64,000 nt of DNA from Pseudomonas viridiflava. Lineage in GTDB: Bacteria; Pseudomonadota; Gammaproteobacteria; Pseudomonadales; Pseudomonadaceae. Below are positions 59,905-64,000 of the stretch, one piece after another. Made by a program: the position numbers and the translations under genes. Position 1 is the first letter of the stretch; each line of letters opens with the position of its first letter. Location: positions 1-64,000 of the forward strand of contig NZ_RBTP01000012.1 in NCBI RefSeq assembly GCF_003702045.1, written 5' to 3'. The notes beneath the pieces are model-generated. The model was not told the DNA's origin. It did no database searches and saw only the letters and a program-made list of their open reading frames with translations.

Positions 59905-62900
59905 ATGTCTGCACCCCTTGCCTATTTTTCCAGCGAATCCCTGCGGGCGCGATTTGTCCGGGATATTGCCGAGGCACTCGACGCGTCTCGAATCAGCAGC
60001 CACGAAGGCATGCGGCTGTACCAACTGGCCGAAGAACCACCTCGACCCACGAACGATTCGCCCAGGCTGCGGGTCGACCGGCTGACCATGGAAGACGGGC
60101 CGGCTGTCTGCGCCGAACTGGCCGCCGCGTTGCTGTTCAGTGACTCTGACGACAGGGATGCGCCTGTTTTTCTGAGCACGCTGCTGTTCGGCGTCGAGCG
60201 TTTTGCCCATCGCAGCGCGCTGCTGTTTGCGCTGCAGTCGCGTTTCAATGAGGTCAACGCCACGTCGGTGATCGAGGCCGAGCGTATTGAGTCGCCTGTG
60301 TTCGACGCGCAAACGCGCATGATCATGCGTCAACAGGCAAGTCATCTCCAGCGCCTGTGGACGCAGTTGCATGAACTGCCGGACCTCAGGCAAGCATTGG
60401 GGCGTGCGCTGCAGATTGAGCTGAACACCTCGTATTCAACATCCGGCATCAATGTGTTCGACTGCGCTGTGCAGATCATGGACACCCGGCCAGGCACCTT
60501 GCCTGCCATGACGCCGGTGGTGGGGACTCAGTCTCTGGTCGATGTTGCAATGGACATGTTCGTGCATGAGCCTCTCCCACCTGGCTTGACGCGTGAGTTC
60601 CTGGACGCACGGGGCCAGACGCTTTCCGAGGCGCAGGCAAGCCTGTTGCTGCAATCCGTGTCGGCAGCGATTTCTTCGATTGGCAGCCTGTATGAACAGT
60701 CGCTGTCAACGTACTGGAAGGGCCTGCGACAAGGAGGTCGCACTTTGAGGGACGAGTGCGCTGACATGCTCGCCGAGTCTTTTCGTCAGCATGTGCTGTC
60801 CGTCCAGGCAAGCGGTGTGACAAGCGATGATGATTATCGACGGTTGCGCTCGCTGCTGCCGTCTTGCCGCGCAGCGTTCGGTTCACAGTCGGTCAGGGTC
60901 CGCAGGCTATCGGCTGCTGTTGCCGGACAGGATCCGGTGAAGCTGGTCGGTCTGTTTTTGATCGATTTTCCGACGGACACCGCTTCGGCAGGTTACGTGT
61001 ATTCGTCGGTGTCGGGCTTCAGGCGCTTCGAGGAAATGGCGCAAGTGAGTGCGCATTTTGCGAGTAAACAGGGGCGTGCCGAATTACTGTTTTATTCCTC
61101 CTTGAATGATCATGCGTCCATCAGAGAACAGGGCCCGGTCGAACTGCGCGAGGATCAGGCCAGCGCGGATTTTTTCCACGAGTTCATCGATTCGGTGATC
61201 GCGTTGCAGGCGCGCAATCTGCGTCATGTGCTGGCTATGGCGCCCGTCGAGCATGAAAGAGCCTCGGTGCGTGTCGATGATGCTCTGGACATCCGGGCGC
61301 TGGTGGACGGGCGCTTGCTCAACCTGCATGACGTGGGACGTTGGCGCCCTGAGGCCATCGTCTTCGATCAGGTGTGGGGTATGGCCGAACACGTCCCTGT
61401 CAGGCTGCCGGACAGTCGCTCCCTGCCTTCCGATACCTGGACCGGCAAGTTGAAAAGAATCGAATCATTGCTTGATCGTCTGGACGTTCTGCATGCCGGT
61501 GTGGACGGGTGTCTGCGTTATGCGCTGAACAGCTACCTGGCGTTGATCAGTGGTCCGCGTCTCGATGCGCGGGCGCTGTGGGTGGCATCGGACAATGAAG
61601 GTGAACCTGCCGTGCGTCTGCTTTCGCTGGCGCTCGACAGGGCCAGCGGTCACGTAACGTCTGCCTTGTCGACCGGCTCGGTACTGGAGGGCGGGCAGAC
61701 CGCGGTGTCCGATCCGCCTGTGCAACGTCTGCCCGTCACGCTGCTTGAACAGATGCTGAGCTGTGTACTGGCCGACTTCCCTCAGCGTTTCGAGCGGCAG
61801 ATCGTCGATTTTTACACCCGTCCTGCCCGCCACCTCGACAGACACTTAAGGCCGGGTGCGTTGGCGTGTCTGGTTCGGGAGTACGCCTTGCGTCTTGAGG
61901 TATTCATTGAAAAACGGGTCGGCAAGGTCCCCGACTCCGTTCTGCAGAGTGTTCATCAGGTACTGGACAGACCGTTGCCAGCCATGAGGAAGGCGTTGGG
62001 GGAGGGGCAGATCGATGCTTTCACGCTTTCGGTCAAATACGGTACGCCAGCGTCCGTTGTCAGCCTGCCCAACACGTTTGTGATGGTCGGCGCGCATAAC
62101 GCCCCCCCTTATATTTTCTGGTCACTGAACAGAGGACTTGCAAGCTTTGCCTCGCTGGAGGCGCTCAAAGAGCATGTTAAAGCGGGACTTAAAGGCTCCG
62201 GCGAGGCTTATGGTCTGCCGCGTCTGCTGGCTGAACCGGATCGACGGGCTCTGCTTGAGCATCGTCGACAGTCAGCCGTATTTGACCCCGAACTGATCCT
62301 GCAGCGGATCGACGGGCATTTTGTTGAAGCGCTTCAACGCGGTGAAATTGAACGGCAACGCCAGACTGTGGCGGACAGTTATCGGCGGGGTGTGGAGTGG
62401 CAACTGCCGTCGACGCTCTTCAAGAATATGTTGGGCGTTATGGAGCGTGACGACCGAAACCGCAAGGCCTTGAGCAATCTGAGCGTGGCCATTCAGTTCA
62501 TTGTCAGCCAGGCCATCGTTCCGGTTTGGATGACCACGGCATCGCTGGCTGACCAGATTCTTCTGGTCAACGCCTTGCAACGTTTCTACGTGGCCTGTGT
62601 GCAGCAGAAGGATTTTCTGTTCGGTATCCCCAGCCTTTACGAGTATTCACTGGACAACCTGACACGCAGGCTCGAGGCCGACTTCCCCGAGCAATCGATC
62701 GATCCGGAAAAAGTCGTGGTCACCCTGACCCATTATGTTCCGGCTCCAACGGCCCCAGGACAAGTGCCCCAGTCGATACCGGCCGCGACCGGTAAACGCA
62801 GCGAAAACCTCGTGGAGTATGCCGTCGATCGATTGTCGCCGGGGCTGGAGGGGACTATTTCCGTATCGACCGTACACGGCCAGCCATTGCCGGCGGCATT

Positions 62901-64000
62901 GAACGCCGGCTCTATCCGCAACCTTGCAGAGTCGCTTGATGTCGCCGCTGGCTATCGACGGCTACTGGGTTCAGAGCTGGTCGAAACGGCCGTCACTTAT
63001 CCAGAGCGGCGCAAGCTGTTTTTCGAACAGATGCCCGCCCTTGACGTGATGCGGGCGCTCGGCCTCAAGCTCAAGGGGCAACTGTCCGAAACGGCCTGTC
63101 TGTTTATCGACGCCGTGCTGAACATGCCTGATGCGATTGCGCGTCTGCCGGTTCAGGGGAAAAAAATTGTGCTGAGTGCGCTGCAATTGCTCCCGGCCAG
63201 CGAGGGGTGGGATCCGACAGTGGTGCTCAACACCTACCTGATCGGCCCGGCTCAATCGCAGGAAGGCCCTTGGGTGCTGTATGCGCTTATGCATGATGAG
63301 TTTGTGTTCAAGGAGTACCTGGACCAAACCGCGCTGTTGCACGACATACGGACCTCGCCCAGCTTGCAGGCGATGATGCTTGAGCGCATCGAGCCAGGGC
63401 TGCGCAAGATTTACGACCGGGGAGGCTTCATGGAGCCGCACGTGCCATTCAGCGTGGAGTCATCGTTCGACCTGCCTTGGGAACGGCCTCAGCCCGTTAC
63501 GCTGGAGATCGAACCTTATGAAGGCAATGCGCTGCATTTTCTGTTTCAAGGCGCGATGCAAGCGCTCACGCTGCAAGTACGATTGCAGAGTGTGACCAAT
63601 GCCGAGCATCGGCGTGATGTCGCGCAATACCTTCTGACCCTGGGGGCTGAACAGGTCATGGCGCTCGTGCCGGGACGGCTGGGTGTTCTGGTGGGCTTTT
63701 GGCAAAGTCAGACGCTGCTCAACTCATCGGTCGTCTCCGCCAGCAAGCAGCGTTGGGGCAGGGCATTGTCTGAGCTGATGGCTGCACTGAGCGTCATGAT
63801 TTCCTCCCGGCAGTACCCACAGGCCTCGCCATCTGCGGGAAATGAGGAGTCCGTTTTGCCTTGGGAGGAGGGCATTACGATGGAGCCTGCAGCTGCCGAC
63901 ATCGACACTGAAGCGTCAGACTTTTCCGAGTTTTCCTGGAGTAACAGCTCGCTCACCCAGCAGATACGGAACCGTTTGCGCGCATTCGAAGTTCATGACA
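59905..64000 (+). CDS. Giant dermonecrotic-toxin-like protein (DUF6543 type), 3' end beyond the window
   Basis: One frame starts at ATG 59905 behind GGAAGGAAA and stays open for 1365 codons to the edge. There is no N-terminal signal peptide and no Hrp box upstream. Long helical stretches dominate; notable blocks are ARHLDRHLRPGALACLVREYALRL-like sequence near residue 640, KNMLGVMERDDRNRKALSNL near 840, the MPALDVMRALGLKLKGQLSE block near 1043 and a hydrophobic stretch (ALVPGRLGVLVGFW) near 1253. These resemble the large dermonecrotic-toxin/DUF6543 proteins of Pseudomonas, some of which end in LRR plus a NEL E3 ligase. That end is not visible here. Codon use includes AGG, CGA, ATA and TTA more than neighbours. 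Confidence 0.75.
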   Translation, partial: MSAPLAYFSSESLRARFVRDIAEALDASRISSHEGMRLYQLAEEPPRPTNDSPRLRVDRLTMEDGPAVCAELAAALLFSDSDDRDAPVFLSTLLFGVERFAHRSALLFALQSRFNEVNATSVIEAERIESPVFDAQTRMIMRQQASHLQRLWTQLHELPDLRQALGRALQIELNTSYSTSGINVFDCAVQIMDTRPGTLPAMTPVVGTQSLVDVAMDMFVHEPLPPGLTREFLDARGQTLSEAQASLLLQSVSAAISSIGSLYEQSLSTYWKGLRQGGRTLRDECADMLAESFRQHVLSVQASGVTSDDDYRRLRSLLPSCRAAFGSQSVRVRRLSAAVAGQDPVKLVGLFLIDFPTDTASAGYVYSSVSGFRRFEEMAQVSAHFASKQGRAELLFYSSLNDHASIREQGPVELREDQASADFFHEFIDSVIALQARNLRHVLAMAPVEHERASVRVDDALDIRALVDGRLLNLHDVGRWRPEAIVFDQVWGMAEHVPVRLPDSRSLPSDTWTGKLKRIESLLDRLDVLHAGVDGCLRYALNSYLALISGPRLDARALWVASDNEGEPAVRLLSLALDRASGHVTSALSTGSVLEGGQTAVSDPPVQRLPVTLLEQMLSCVLADFPQRFERQIVDFYTRPARHLDRHLRPGALACLVREYALRLEVFIEKRVGKVPDSVLQSVHQVLDRPLPAMRKALGEGQIDAFTLSVKYGTPASVVSLPNTFVMVGAHNAPPYIFWSLNRGLASFASLEALKEHVKAGLKGSGEAYGLPRLLAEPDRRALLEHRRQSAVFDPELILQRIDGHFVEALQRGEIERQRQTVADSYRRGVEWQLPSTLFKNMLGVMERDDRNRKALSNLSVAIQFIVSQAIVPVWMTTASLADQILLVNALQRFYVACVQQKDFLFGIPSLYEYSLDNLTRRLEADFPEQSIDPEKVVVTLTHYVPAPTAPGQVPQSIPAATGKRSENLVEYAVDRLSPGLEGTISVSTVHGQPLPAALNAGSIRNLAESLDVAAGYRRLLGSELVETAVTYPERRKLFFEQMPALDVMRALGLKLKGQLSETACLFIDAVLNMPDAIARLPVQGKKIVLSALQLLPASEGWDPTVVLNTYLIGPAQSQEGPWVLYALMHDEFVFKEYLDQTALLHDIRTSPSLQAMMLERIEPGLRKIYDRGGFMEPHVPFSVESSFDLPWERPQPVTLEIEPYEGNALHFLFQGAMQALTLQVRLQSVTNAEHRRDVAQYLLTLGAEQVMALVPGRLGVLVGFWQSQTLLNSSVVSASKQRWGRALSELMAALSVMISSRQYPQASPSAGNEESVLPWEEGITMEPAAADIDTEASDFSEFSWSNSSLTQQIRNRLRAFEVHD

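Overview
The window is chromosomal DNA from a fluorescent pseudomonad, most likely the Pseudomonas syringae complex. Support comes from high GC with strong GC3 bias, protein sequences close to those I know from Pseudomonas, REP/REPIN palindromes of the GTGGGAGCGGAC type, and a backbone order matching the P. aeruginosa block around lpxH-ppiB-glnS-cysS-folD-tRNAs-tig-clpP-clpX-lon-hupB-ppiD-fabI-npp-mltD-gloB-rnhA-dnaQ. The species assignment is inference; no rRNA or marker search was possible.

Region by region. 1-2903 (minus): a MoxR/Bat-type cluster (MoxR ATPase, DUF58, DUF4381, VWA protein cut by the left edge). 3203-4342 (minus): amidohydrolase and a small conserved protein. 4725-9581: the 1618-residue NAD-glutamate dehydrogenase gdhB. 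9894-13481: DsbA-like protein, AhpD-like/azoreductase/GNAT operon and a divergent MocR regulator. 13680-16280 (minus): acnB. 16682-17845: DUF1289 protein and miaE. 18006-21383: an emrR-emrA-emrB drug-efflux operon with a very clear operator-promoter. 21484-22745 (minus): lpxH and ppiB. 22955-26055: glnS and cysS.

26293-34466 is an accessory block between cysS and folD: a sigma-54 activator of AcoR type divergent from a glycerol-type (GlpSTPQ/DUF2160/GlpV-like) ABC importer. The control region holds eight GTTCA repeats, a -24/-12 promoter and a Crc/Hfq-type A-rich motif over the first ribosome binding site, so activation, transcription and catabolite repression can all be read from the DNA.

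34544-45028: folD, tRNA-Arg/His/Leu, tig, clpP, clpX, lon, hupB, a tRNA-like RNA candidate and ppiD, mostly protein folding and quality control. The lon gene is broken: the reading frame shifts just before the Walker A motif, and the length deficit fits a 16-nt deletion. 45070-53273 (minus): fabI and the five-gene nppA1A2BCD peptide/peptidyl-nucleoside importer. 53456-55927 (minus): mltD and gloB. 56009-58716: methyltransferase, rnhA, dnaQ, and a streptothricin-acetyltransferase-like GNAT. 58748-59735: a small unknown protein and an FMN reductase.

From 59905 to the right edge one open frame runs for more than 1365 codons without a stop. It resembles the giant dermonecrotic-toxin-like proteins of plant-associated Pseudomonas. 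The most notable points are this giant ORF, the lon lesion, the anticodon-less tRNA-like element after hupB, the asymmetric ATPase pair of the glycerol-type importer with its layered control region, the emrR operator-promoter, and a 140-bp segment bounded by perfect 16-bp inverted repeats upstream of acnB.
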